DNA of 64,000 nucleotides, taken from positions 62,001-126,000 of the forward strand of contig JAPLKI010000007.1 of NCBI GenBank assembly GCA_026388155.1, written 5' to 3'. This DNA comes from Elusimicrobiota bacterium (lineage in GTDB: Bacteria > Elusimicrobiota > Elusimicrobia > Elusimicrobiales > UBA9959). This document shows, piece by piece, positions 1 through 7,564 of the stretch. Position numbers and translations under genes: made by a program. The notes beneath the pieces were generated by a model. It was not told where the DNA came from, did not search any database, and saw only the letters and a program-made list of their open reading frames with translations. How positions within the stretch are numbered: the stretch's first letter is position 1; each line of letters begins with the position of its first letter.

Positions 1-1288
1 AATGGTTGCAGGCGGCATGGATGCCGGCTATGGGGTCCGGCGGGGTGCAGGGCGCGTCGGAGCCGCCGCTAAGCACAATTCCCATTTCCGTCATTTGCCG
101 CAGGGGGGAAATTTCCTCCGCCCGGCCGCCCAGGAGCGTGCGAAGATACTCAAGGGGTTCAAGGTCCCACGCCAGGAAGGCGGGCTGAAGGGGTATCTGG
201 ATGCCGAGCGCGGCGCATTTCCGGAGCCCCTCTTCGGAAGGAAGACAGGCGTGGATGATGCCGTGGCGGTGGTCGGACCTGGGGCAGTCCTTCAGGGCCG
301 CCTCAAGGGCCATGACAGCCTGCTCAAAGGCCGCGTCGCCGACGGCGTGCATCTCGATCTGAAAGCCCTCGCGGTTCGCCTGTTTTGTAAATTTTACAAC
401 CTCTTCATCGCGGTAGAAGAGAACTCCCCTGTTTTGGGGATCGTTGCTATAAGGCAGCCGCAGCGCCGCGTCCTGGCTGCCAAAGCAGCCGTCAAGGGCC
501 GCGGCGAAACAGCCTCCCACGCGGGGAAACTTTCGCTTTTGCACCTTTTTTAAATCCATGGTCTGAAAGAAGAGGCGGGTCTGGAAACCGCTGCTGAGCC
601 CCCTGCCCAGGAGCGTCTCCAGGGTGACGTCCAGATCGAAAGGAAAACCCACGCCGGAGGCCGTATGCATCAGCCCGATCCCTTTCAGCGCCATATCATC
701 CACCGCGAGAAGCATGTTTTGAACGGTCCGCAAAAGGGGAATCTTTCTGGTAATAAAATCGGTGACGGCAAAAAAAGTTTCCTGATTCATTTCCCCCGTG
801 TCCTGGTGAAAGCCCCGGAGGGTTTTTACTTTAGCCGGCAGCATGGCGATCAGCGCGCTGTTGAGAATGCAGGCGTGCCCGTCGTACTTGACCAGGTACA
901 GCGGCCTTTCCGGGCAGGCCTGGTCAAGCTCGGCTTTTAAGATCAGCCGGCGCTCCGCGACGCAGTGCGGCGACGCCCCGAAGCCCATCAGTATTTTGTC
1001 CCGGCGGCCGGACGCGAATTTTGTTATCTTCCCGCACATTTCAGGCAGGCTCCGCGCGGACCGCACGTCCAGCCCGGCGTTAAAGAGAGCATAGGAGGCA
1101 AAGTGCAGGTGGGTATCTCCGAAGCAGGGGAGCAGCGCCCGGGCGCCAAGCGCCTCCCGCGGCGCGCCCTGATACGCCGCCGGAAGCTCCGCCCCGGTAT
1201 AAAGGATGCGCCCCTTGTCTTCTACAAGGTATTTGTGCACCCGGTTTTCCCGGTCGCACGAAATGATAGTCCCGTTATAAACTTTCAA
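1..1288 (-). CDS. YtcJ-like amidohydrolase (partial, 3' end outside window)
   Basis: Reading the minus strand gives about 429 codons without a stop, running off the left edge. The protein opens with the short beta-rich N-terminus of composite-domain amidohydrolases. It then has a metal-site region (LPCFGDTHLHF), a distal HAVGDAA segment and, near the cut end, SGGSDAPCTPPDPIAGI, which is typical of the YtcJ/metal-dependent hydrolase family (Amidohydro_3). Such enzymes hydrolyse amide or ester bonds with a metal centre; the substrate cannot be told. The start is TTG at 1288, with GGAG 8 nt upstream and an in-frame stop just before it. The plus-strand open frames across this stretch are shadows. 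The family call is firm, the substrate unknown. Confidence 0.85.
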   Translation of the reverse strand, partial: MKVYNGTIISCDRENRVHKYLVEDKGRILYTGAELPAAYQGAPREALGARALLPCFGDTHLHFASYALFNAGLDVRSARSLPEMCGKITKFASGRRDKILMGFGASPHCVAERRLILKAELDQACPERPLYLVKYDGHACILNSALIAMLPAKVKTLRGFHQDTGEMNQETFFAVTDFITRKIPLLRTVQNMLLAVDDMALKGIGLMHTASGVGFPFDLDVTLETLLGRGLSSGFQTRLFFQTMDLKKVQKRKFPRVGGCFAAALDGCFGSQDAALRLPYSNDPQNRGVLFYRDEEVVKFTKQANREGFQIEMHAVGDAAFEQAVMALEAALKDCPRSDHRHGIIHACLPSEEGLRKCAALGIQIPLQPAFLAWDLEPLEYLRTLLGGRAEEISPLRQMTEMGIVLSGGSDAPCTPPDPIAGIHAACNH

Positions 1289-1442
1289 TCTTGTCGCTCC
1301 AGCCTATGATCGCTTTCCAGAAAACTATTCTACCAAATGAGGGAATTCCGGTGACATAATACTTAATTCCAGGGAAACAGGTATTGTGTCACCTTATTTC
1401 CCATAGGCCTTTTGGCCCATTACCTTTTGGGCATTTTTGCTC

Positions 1443-1471
1443 TTACCAAACCAGTCGAAACAGCGTATAAT
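1443..1471 (+). promoter_or_regulatory. Promoter with TATAAT abutting the start codon
   Basis: A perfect TATAAT lies at 1466-1471, with TTACCA (4 of 6 matches to TTGACA) 17 nt upstream at 1443-1448. The start codon of the next gene is at 1478, so transcription would begin at or next to the ATG. No Shine-Dalgarno sequence is visible, which points to a leaderless transcript. Confidence 0.5.
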
Positions 1472-1477
1472 ATTTTC

Positions 1478-1942
1478 ATGAAAAACAAAATTGCATTCCT
1501 TACAATAGTTTCCGGATTCGTTTTATCGATGGGTTGCGGTTTAGCTTCAGCCGAAAACAGCCCCACGTATGACCTGCTGAAGAATGCGAATGATATTCCA
1601 AACTATGACAATACGGCCGCGCATAAAGCCGCGCCGGCGCTTAACGTGGCGGGGTTTTTGCCCGATAAAGCTGCAACTACCACAAAAGCGACTACCACGC
1701 TGAAAGCGGCACCGGCCGTCTCGTCCGGCACGGCGGTAGCTGCGGCGACGGCGGCGCCTGCAGATCCGACACTGCTTGAAAAAATGGGCAAGGATCTTAA
1801 AGACCACAAAACGGACTATGCCATAGCGGGCATGACCGGCGCGCTCACCGGTTATTTTCTGGCGGGATGCGTCCTGTCGGGCGCGCTGCTCGGATTCGGC
1901 ATAATAGTGGTGTTCCTGCTGCTGTTCAGGAATGTGAGTTAA
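1478..1942 (+). CDS. Small exported protein with C-terminal membrane segment, unknown function
   Basis: About 154 residues. It begins with a signal peptide (MKNKIAFLTIV then a hydrophobic core) with a plausible signal peptidase I site after GLASA; a cysteine in LSMGC makes a lipoprotein possible but the lipobox is poor. The middle is Ala/Thr/Pro-rich and low complexity (residues about 50-90). The last 35 residues form a Gly-rich hydrophobic stretch ending in FLLLFRNVS, likely one or two membrane spans. An upstream in-frame ATG at 1412 is unlikely because it would precede the promoter and bury the signal peptide. It converges on the next gene, 8 nt apart. I do not recognise a family. Confidence 0.7.
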   Translation: MKNKIAFLTIVSGFVLSMGCGLASAENSPTYDLLKNANDIPNYDNTAAHKAAPALNVAGFLPDKAATTTKATTTLKAAPAVSSGTAVAAATAAPADPTLLEKMGKDLKDHKTDYAIAGMTGALTGYFLAGCVLSGALLGFGIIVVFLLLFRNVS

Positions 1943-1950
1943 GCAAAGAT

Positions 1951-3378
1951 TTACAGCCCTTCCTCAAAAGAATCCACCGTGTAAACATAAAGCGCGGTGG
2001 ATTTTTCTTTCCAGGCGTTCGCGTCAAGCCCCGCTTTTTCAAGGCAGAGTGAAGAAAGGAATTCGTCCCGGGTTTTGAAATGCTCCCACACCTGCGGCAG
2101 GTAGGTGCCGCTCCTTGAGCCCTTCTGCACATAAACTCCGTGCCTGCGCGGCTCCACCTCCGCGTAAGAAGCAACCGGTTTAAGGGGTGAAAGGACGGAA
2201 ATTTCAATTTTTATTTTTGGCAGTTCATTGCGCGTTACAGGGGAAAACCGGGAATCCTCAAAAGCGGCCGCAACGGCATAAAAGTTTACCGCGTCGGCGA
2301 GCGCCGCGCGCGGTTCCATTGAACCTATGCACCCGCGCAAACGGCCATTTTCGGTAAGCGTCACAAATACCGCCGCCGGCTGGTTAAATTCAAGCCTTTC
2401 GCTCATGGGCAACGGCGTTATCCTGTTATTCTTGAGATAGTCACCTATGCTTTTGCGGGCCTGGGCAAGCAGTTCCAGTTTTATTTCCGCGTTCAGCGCT
2501 ATGGCACCCGGCTTCTTTTTCCCCGTTTTTGAAAACACTCCGGCCGCGTAACCCACCACATTGTTGTCATCGCCCGAGGTCATGCCGGAGTGGGAATACC
2601 CGGCAAGGTCAAAGTCATCCCCGCCTAGTTCAAGCGCGGCGGCGGCCCCGGCTATTATGGCCGCCTGGCCGCAGGCGGCCGTGTCCATTTTGGAGCGGTT
2701 CTTTTCAAGCGCCAGGCGGCAGGCCAGGTCAAAATAGCCGGGGTCCGCGTTCCTGAGCGCGGTTTGAAGAGAGAGCATTATTGACTTATCAGATACGGCG
2801 GCCACATCGCCCGGCGGATAGTGGGACAGATCTGAAGAAACGCAGATAACTGCTTTGCGGCCTTTCAGGCAGGCGGCCAGGGCTTTGCCGGCCTTAACCA
2901 GCGTGTCGGCGTTTTCGGTGTTAAACAGAAGCGGCAATATTTTAAAATCACCGCTATTTAAGACCTGTAAAAAAGGCAGCTGCACCTCTATGGAATGTTC
3001 GGTTTCGTGGGCTTCAGGCAGGTTTTCAAAAAGGGAGGGGGTTTTCATCAGTTCCGCAGCCAGTTTTGTATCCACCGGAACCGGGCCCAATGGAGTTTCA
3101 AAAAGACCGCCGGCCATAAGCGCACCCCGCTCCAAAGCCATGGTATGCCCGGTACCGATAATCACAAAAGTGTCAGCCTTGATTTCCTTAAGCCGTGCAA
3201 AGGCCCTGCCGGCCATTGCGCCTGAATAGACATATCCCGCGTGAGGCGCCAGCACGCCTATAATTTCGCCCTCTGTTTTTGCAGGTCCGCAGTCCAAATA
3301 TTGTGAAACTGTTTTTTTGAGCTTCTCCGGGTCCGCTTCGTAAAAGCTTCCCGCCACCGCCGGTTTGCGTGTTTCCAT
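1951..3378 (-). CDS. Memo (AmmeMemoRadiSam B) / AMMECR1 (AmmeMemoRadiSam A) fusion protein
   Basis: 475 residues with two joined domains. Residues 1-280 match the Memo family: the RKPAVAGSFYEAD opening, APHAGYVYSG with His46, GTGHTM with His78, SSDLSHY with His186 and DTAACG with Cys236, the positions used for metal binding in Memo proteins. Residues about 298-475 match AMMECR1: LRGCIGS at 347-353, then FEDSRFSPV and the GVYVQKGSRSGTYLPQVW block. In many genomes these two domains occur with a radical SAM protein; the fusion is a known arrangement, but no radical SAM gene is visible nearby. The biochemical role of the set is not established. The start is ATG at 3378. Confidence 0.93.
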   Translation of the reverse strand: METRKPAVAGSFYEADPEKLKKTVSQYLDCGPAKTEGEIIGVLAPHAGYVYSGAMAGRAFARLKEIKADTFVIIGTGHTMALERGALMAGGLFETPLGPVPVDTKLAAELMKTPSLFENLPEAHETEHSIEVQLPFLQVLNSGDFKILPLLFNTENADTLVKAGKALAACLKGRKAVICVSSDLSHYPPGDVAAVSDKSIMLSLQTALRNADPGYFDLACRLALEKNRSKMDTAACGQAAIIAGAAAALELGGDDFDLAGYSHSGMTSGDDNNVVGYAAGVFSKTGKKKPGAIALNAEIKLELLAQARKSIGDYLKNNRITPLPMSERLEFNQPAAVFVTLTENGRLRGCIGSMEPRAALADAVNFYAVAAAFEDSRFSPVTRNELPKIKIEISVLSPLKPVASYAEVEPRRHGVYVQKGSRSGTYLPQVWEHFKTRDEFLSSLCLEKAGLDANAWKEKSTALYVYTVDSFEEGL

Positions 3379-3522
3379 TATTTTTTCTCCAGCTTCAGCC
3401 CTCAGCCTAGCCTATTGCCATTAATCTTATAAAATTTTAGAATAGTCTTTCAGCGCCCGCCTAAGAGATTGAAAGGCGCGCCCTGAATGCCACGAACAGC
3501 AAGTCTTCCGGTATTCTTTCAT

Positions 3523-3599
3523 GGTGGTTGTAGCTCAGTGGTTAGAGCGCTCGGCTGTGGCCCGAGAGGTCGCGGGTTCAAATCCCGTCAGCCACCCCA
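3523..3599 (+). tRNA. tRNA-His (GTG anticodon)
   Basis: Full cloverleaf. The 7-bp acceptor stem is formed by 3524-3530 with 3589-3595. The anticodon loop CTGTGGC, with GTG, sits on a CTCGG/CCGAG stem, and the T-arm has the TTCAAAT loop. The histidine-specific extra 5' G (3523) can pair with discriminator C3596, followed by an encoded CCA (3597-3599). The 3' end overlaps the serine recombinase reading frame on the other strand, marking this gene as the probable integration site of the adjoining element. Confidence 0.97.
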
Positions 3600-5216
3600 A
3601 TTTTGACGGTAATCGAACAATCCTTCCAAGCGGGCCACATCGCCCCAAGCGCGCGAAAGCGGCCTTAAAGCTATTTTAACGCGCGAATTCTTGCCATCAT
3701 AGGTAACCTCGCGGATCAATATCTTCAACAGCTCTCTCTGCTCCTCGTAGTTGCATTGCCCGAAAATAAGGAGAAAGTTCTCAATGTTCTGACGCACGAT
3801 CTCCGCGTCAACCGCGCGGCTCTCGTGCTCCAATATCTCTTTGTCCAAAGCGAACAGCTTTGTCCGCACCGTTTCCTTTTTGGCCTGCGCTTCGTCTAGC
3901 CTCTCCATGATAACCGTGTAACGGGGGGAAGTGGTGCCTTCCTGTGCCAAAACACCCACAAGGTTTTTGATGTCTCCGTCAATGTTGCCAAGTTCAGCGC
4001 ACACCCGGCTTTTTTCTTCTTTTTTAACAGGGAGGGCCCGACTGGAATCCTCCAATGTCCCTTTAATGACTTTTTCCACAATGTCTTTGCTCTTACTCAG
4101 CAATTCGAGCCGTTTCATCACGAAACTTTCGAGCGCTTTAGCTGGCACCCGCCTGACCTCACATGCGGTTCTGTCCATCTTGTTGACCGAAGAGCAATGA
4201 TAATAAAAATATCTTTCGCCTTGGCGCGGCCGGCTGGTCGTTGGAGTCATACCAGAATGGCAGAAAGCGCACCTGACCAGACCGCCCAAGAGGTAGCTGT
4301 ATTTTCGCTCTTCTATGTGTCTTTGTGTCACTCCGTGCCCATTAGCCCTGAGGATTCTGTGCGCCTTTTCGAAAACGTCGTCCGGGATGATGGGCAGATG
4401 CTCGCCCTTAATTATGGTATCCCGCTTATAAACTATTTTGCCGGTGAAAATCAGATTATTCAGGAGATAGCTCAGGTTGGCCTTGTTGAATTGCCGCCCA
4501 CCTTTGCGCTTGCCGCCGTCCGTAACCCACGCTTTCATGGTGTAGCCCTTAGCGGCCATCGACTTGGCAGTAAGCATTAAGGACGCCGTCCGGATGTATG
4601 TGTCGAAAATATCCAGGACCTGCTTGGCTTCCTCAGCGTTGACCACCAGAAGCTTATTCTTCCGGTCATAGTCATAGCCCAGAATAGGATGGCCGCCGAT
4701 CCACTTGCCCTTTCTGGCCATTGCCGCCATTTTATCGCGCGTCCGCTCGCTTATCATTTCGCGCTCGAACTGGGAGAAGTCCACCAGGATGGACCGCATA
4801 AGCCGACCGACCGAGGAGGTGGTGTCTATCGGCTGGGTTACAGAAACAAAGGCCACTCCGTTACTTTCGAAGATGTCCAGGATGTGGAGAAAATCTCTCG
4901 TATTGCGACTGAGGCGGTCGTATTTATAGCAGACAACGACCTGGAATTTTCCCTGCCGCGCATCGGAGATGAGCTTTTTCAGGCCCGGGCGGTCCATGTT
5001 GCCGCCCGTAAACCCCGGATCGGTGTATTCCTCGAGGTTTACGCTCCAGCCTTCCGGCTCCCGGCTCTTGATAAAAGCCTGGCAGTATTCCCTCTGCGAG
5101 TCCAGAGAGTTAAAGCTCGTATTCAGGTTTTCGTCAGTGGATTTGCGTGTGTAAATGGCGCACGAATAGCTCTTTGGTTTTTCCTGTTGAACCGTGGCGG
5201 TTTTCCTGCTTACCAT
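3588..5216 (-). CDS. Large serine recombinase (site-specific integrase)
   Basis: 542 residues from ATG 5216. The N-terminal resolvase domain carries YTRKS with catalytic Ser26, SLDSQREYC, and the DRLSRNTRD Arg-rich active-site block. It is followed by the Recombinase domain (RKGKWIGGHPILGYD, DTYIRTASL), a zinc ribbon (CAFCHSG then HCSSVNK...C) and a coiled-coil C-terminus. This is the layout of phage integrases that insert and excise DNA without long homology. I prefer ATG 5216 (AAGGA 7 nt upstream) over ATG 5252. The last codons, including the TGA, lie within the tRNA-His gene, so the present C-terminus was fixed by integration. It is downstream of, and probably co-transcribed with, the small gene at 5227-5403. 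Confidence 0.93.
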   Translation of the reverse strand: MVSRKTATVQQEKPKSYSCAIYTRKSTDENLNTSFNSLDSQREYCQAFIKSREPEGWSVNLEEYTDPGFTGGNMDRPGLKKLISDARQGKFQVVVCYKYDRLSRNTRDFLHILDIFESNGVAFVSVTQPIDTTSSVGRLMRSILVDFSQFEREMISERTRDKMAAMARKGKWIGGHPILGYDYDRKNKLLVVNAEEAKQVLDIFDTYIRTASLMLTAKSMAAKGYTMKAWVTDGGKRKGGRQFNKANLSYLLNNLIFTGKIVYKRDTIIKGEHLPIIPDDVFEKAHRILRANGHGVTQRHIEERKYSYLLGGLVRCAFCHSGMTPTTSRPRQGERYFYYHCSSVNKMDRTACEVRRVPAKALESFVMKRLELLSKSKDIVEKVIKGTLEDSSRALPVKKEEKSRVCAELGNIDGDIKNLVGVLAQEGTTSPRYTVIMERLDEAQAKKETVRTKLFALDKEILEHESRAVDAEIVRQNIENFLLIFGQCNYEEQRELLKILIREVTYDGKNSRVKIALRPLSRAWGDVARLEGLFDYRQNWGG

Positions 5217-5226
5217 ACACCATTCC

Positions 5227-5403
5227 TTACCATCTTTCCCGCCGAGAATCAAGGCCCTTTTTATTCGGAATGCCCGCTTCCTCTTTGGCTTGTTTTTGCT
5301 TCTTCAGAAGCCGGATAGACGCGATGGTCAAAATTTCCACAACGCGCCGAAACCGCTCATCCTCAGTCATTTCTTCTATAAATTGAATCCGGATATCCGT
5401 CAT
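5227..5403 (-). CDS. Small protein upstream of the recombinase, possible recombination partner
   Basis: 58 residues, mostly predicted helix, acidic in the N-terminal half (FIEEMTEDERF) and basic in the second (LLKKQKQAKEE). The ATG at 5403 follows AGGTGG at good spacing; a GTG at 5409 is less likely. Its end overlaps an alternative recombinase start and lies 10 nt upstream of the preferred one, so the two genes form one operon read from the motif at 5421-5451. The size and position are those of a directionality factor or accessory protein, but no family is recognised and that role is inference. Confidence 0.6.
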   Translation of the reverse strand: MTDIRIQFIEEMTEDERFRRVVEILTIASIRLLKKQKQAKEEAGIPNKKGLDSRRERW

Positions 5404-5420
5404 AACCACCTCATATGAAT

Positions 5421-5451
5421 AAAGACGAATGAAGAGGCGGAAATGACGAAA
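5421..5451 (-). promoter_or_regulatory. Two-block early motif, copy A (recombinase operon)
   Basis: Read on the minus strand: TTTCGTCATTT, 9 nt, CATTCGTCTTT. The same two 11-nt blocks recur at 8095-8126 on the plus strand with a 10-nt gap. In both places the second block ends exactly 17 nt before the ATG of the first gene of an operon. TTCGTC occurs in each block 21 nt apart here, close to two helical turns. It could be a promoter for the phage sigma-like factor or a direct-repeat operator. Confidence 0.6.
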
Positions 5452-5454
5452 AAT

Positions 5455-5483
5455 TTGACATAGTGAACAAATGTTTACTATTC
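5455..5483 (+). promoter_or_regulatory. Repressor promoter with LexA/DinR-like box in its spacer
   Basis: TTGACA at 5455-5460 and CTATTC at 5478-5483 are 17 nt apart. The spacer holds an almost perfect palindrome at 5461-5480, TAGTGAACA-AA-TGTTTACTA (8 of 9 bases symmetric). Its core fits the GAAC-RNRY-GTTY box of Firmicute-type LexA (DinR) proteins. Binding there would block RNA polymerase, so the downstream LexA-like repressor is probably autoregulated and responsive to DNA damage. Confidence 0.7.
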
Positions 5484-5522
5484 TTTGATTCGGGGGTTAA
5501 ACCGCAGATACAAGGACGTGAG

Positions 5523-6164
5523 ATGGAACCGACTCAAAAACAACGGCAGGTACTGGACTTCATTTCCAGGTTCATTCAGAAGACCGGCGCTTCACCGACT
5601 TTTAGGGAGATAGGCACTCACTTCGGCTTTGCTTCGCTTAGAGCCGTGGCCGGGCACATTGACGCCTTGGTTAAGAAAGGTCTCCTGAAAAAAGAGAAGC
5701 GAAAATTCCGCAGTCTTATGCCTACCACTGGGACGTTTCGGCCTGACTGGTCCGCTTTAACCCCGGTTCCGGAATGCCTGGCGACCGTTCCGTTGGGGAG
5801 CCCAAAAGCTTTATCCGACGAAATGGATGAGGTTCACTGGATCTCAAAATCTTTGACCGGCGCGGGAGAGTTTTGCATGTTTCCCGTTAAAGGCGATAGC
5901 ATGGTTAAGGCTGGGATTTTCTCTGGCGACTATGTGATAGCCAAACAGCAGACAAGCGCGGATGTCGGCGACATCGTGGTTGCCATTTATCAAGGAGGAG
6001 CTACGTTGAAAAAATATGGCCGCGATTCAAAAGGGAACCATCTACTGATACCGGAAAATGACAGCATGGCGCCGATTATCATCGCACCGGATGACTCTGA
6101 CTTTCGTATCGTAGGGAAAATGACGCTTTTAATTCGGAAAGCCAAGAATCTACGTCGAGCATAA
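5523..6164 (+). CDS. LexA-like self-cleaving repressor
   Basis: 213 residues from ATG 5523 (AAGGA 6 nt upstream). The N-terminus matches the LexA winged helix (QRQVLDFISRFIQKTG, SPTFREIGTHFGF). The C-terminal S24 peptidase domain has Ser126 in GDSM and Lys163 in ATLKKY, the catalytic dyad. The expected cleavage site, 34 residues before the serine as in E. coli LexA, is Leu91-Gly92 rather than Ala-Gly. It is divergent from the recombinase operon with a LexA-type box between them, so it is probably the prophage repressor or a phage-borne SOS regulator. An upstream ATG at 5463 lies inside the operator and is rejected. Confidence 0.9.
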   Translation: MEPTQKQRQVLDFISRFIQKTGASPTFREIGTHFGFASLRAVAGHIDALVKKGLLKKEKRKFRSLMPTTGTFRPDWSALTPVPECLATVPLGSPKALSDEMDEVHWISKSLTGAGEFCMFPVKGDSMVKAGIFSGDYVIAKQQTSADVGDIVVAIYQGGATLKKYGRDSKGNHLLIPENDSMAPIIIAPDDSDFRIVGKMTLLIRKAKNLRRA

Positions 6165-6177
6165 TCATGGGGGAATT

Positions 6178-6354
6178 ATGGATGAAGTCACAACAAAGAG
6201 AAACACCTGGGTCGCCTGTCCAAAATGCGGACACAAGGTAGCCAAGGTCCGGACCTGCGACATGGAGCTGAAATGCAAGCATTGCGGGTGTGAGTTTGAA
6301 GCCGTTATAGGCATATCAACCCCATCCAAGAATGTCCCATCGTCTAAAGAATAG
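6178..6354 (+). CDS. Com-like zinc-ribbon protein
   Basis: 58 residues in a frame directly after the repressor gene (13 nt). It contains two CxxC knuckles, CPKCGHK and KCKHCG, about 19 residues apart, separated by an acidic turn. The pattern resembles the Com family, small zinc-finger proteins that in phage Mu activate translation of mom. A Mom-like gene exists in this prophage at 17268, but not adjacent, so the link is inference; a generic zinc-ribbon role is equally possible. The downstream gene starts 24 nt later, suggesting co-transcription. Confidence 0.6.
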   Translation: MDEVTTKRNTWVACPKCGHKVAKVRTCDMELKCKHCGCEFEAVIGISTPSKNVPSSKE

Positions 6355-6378
6355 AACGATATTAAAAGGATATTTAAC

Positions 6379-7350
6379 ATGACTACAATTGCCGAATGGA
6401 TTGATGCACGGCTTGCCATCGTGATTGGCAGCGACGGACGTGGTGGCTCTGGAATTTGCATAGAAACGGCTGAAGGAGAAGTAGCTGTTCTTACTGCCCG
6501 GCATGTTGTTGTGGATTGCATTCGCACAGGCGCACTGTTGGTGGGCAGAAGATCTCAGCACTCTACAATTCGGCCGACAAGAATCAGAATATCTTCGCAA
6601 AGCGATGTCGCGTATCTCATCGTTGATAAAAATGCTTTTCAGGGGGATTATCTCTCATATCCCGAATGGACAAAGCCATATGCATCAATTACAAATAGCC
6701 AGTCAGTCATGGCTTATGGTGCTTTGGGATCGGAGAAAGAGATTGACATAGAAGCCAGAACTATTTCATCCGTTAAAATTTTATCCTATCTCACTAAAAT
6801 CTCGAAATTCAAAGATGACCTCATAACATGTGACATAATCCCTGACCGGGACACCCCGAAGACTTTCAAGGGCATGAGCGGTGGCCCGCTTTTTGATCTC
6901 AATGGCAATTTTATGGGAGTCTTAATAGAAGAAATACGACGTGGCGGTGAATCTATACCCACAGCGCTTCAGATAGCACCTGTTAATGAGTTAAAAGAAT
7001 TACATGTGCCATTCCAATCTCCATTGAATGATTATTTCGGAGAAAAGATAACAGCCCGAACCTTGGACATCGTCAACCCCGAAAACACCGGTATTACCGA
7101 CAAGCTGGAAGTTAATGGCGAATTCTATTGGTCAGACAAGACGCCTGACGCCCTATATGGGAAAATGGGCAAAATCCTATTTTTACGTTTTCTAACCGGT
7201 AACGCGCAGTATTATCCTATCAATACAGAAGCGTTATTTACTTGGGACACTAACACGAAAGCCGAAAGGATTAAATCATTCGACGAAGCGGTCCGTTTTT
7301 TTCTCTTTAGCATTGGATGGGGAATAGACCCTAAGCAAAAAACAATCTAG
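6379..7350 (+). CDS. Trypsin-like serine protease
   Basis: 323 residues. The first 200 have the chymotrypsin-fold signature: the histidine in VLTARHVV, an aspartate in SDVAYLIVD, and the serine in FKGMSGGPLFD. There is no signal peptide, so it acts in the cytoplasm. The last 120 residues (from about TGITDKLEVNG) match nothing I recognise. It sits between the repressor and the early operon, a usual place for lysogenic accessory (moron) genes, and its base composition is more AT-rich than the genes after it. Cytoplasmic trypsin-like proteases in such positions often act in defence or toxicity; that is inference. Confidence 0.8.
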   Translation: MTTIAEWIDARLAIVIGSDGRGGSGICIETAEGEVAVLTARHVVVDCIRTGALLVGRRSQHSTIRPTRIRISSQSDVAYLIVDKNAFQGDYLSYPEWTKPYASITNSQSVMAYGALGSEKEIDIEARTISSVKILSYLTKISKFKDDLITCDIIPDRDTPKTFKGMSGGPLFDLNGNFMGVLIEEIRRGGESIPTALQIAPVNELKELHVPFQSPLNDYFGEKITARTLDIVNPENTGITDKLEVNGEFYWSDKTPDALYGKMGKILFLRFLTGNAQYYPINTEALFTWDTNTKAERIKSFDEAVRFFLFSIGWGIDPKQKTI

Positions 7351-7367
7351 TTGTAATAACGAAACTT

Positions 7368-7511
7368 CGGACCCGCAGCCACGGCTGCGTGATCCGGCGA
7401 CCTTAAAAGAGCCGCCATAGCAGGCCAGAGCCCCATGAGGGCCAGCGCCTGCTTGAGCCTGGTCGTTAAATTCGGGATGCGTTCCCGTTTTTAGCGATCA
7501 GGCTCTTTTTT
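7368..7511 (+). ncRNA. Structured non-coding stretch, candidate small RNA
   Basis: The 214-nt gap between the protease and sigma-like genes has no convincing reading frame but several hairpins. 7368-7396 forms a stem (CGGA/TCCG with GCAGCC/GGCTGC). Next comes a GCAGGC/GCCTGC pairing, and the stretch ends in a strong terminator hairpin (7455-7511). A discrete transcript ending there is plausible. No known RNA family is recognised and no promoter is obvious, so this remains a candidate. Confidence 0.3.
7455..7511 (+). terminator. Rho-independent terminator with nested hairpin
   Basis: Arms 7455-7470 (GAGCCTGGTCGTTAAA) and 7490-7505 pair along 16 positions with two wobble pairs, and the loop itself folds (CGGGA/TCCCG). 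A run of six T follows at 7506-7511. It separates the accessory/repressor genes from the early operon. Part of its left arm and loop can also pair with 7534-7550, next to the ribosome binding site of the following gene. Confidence 0.75.
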
Positions 7512-7564
7512 ATTGGAGCCGCTGCACTCGCGCGAACGCATCCCTTAACGCGAGGAGGCGGCTT

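Noticed and set aside
2-1309. Long plus-strand open frames over the left edge
   Set aside because: They are shadows of the minus-strand amidohydrolase, whose motifs (THLHF, SGGSDAP) are clear.
4197-5318. Plus-strand open frames opposite the serine recombinase
   Set aside because: They lack motifs and lie fully opposite a well-supported recombinase.
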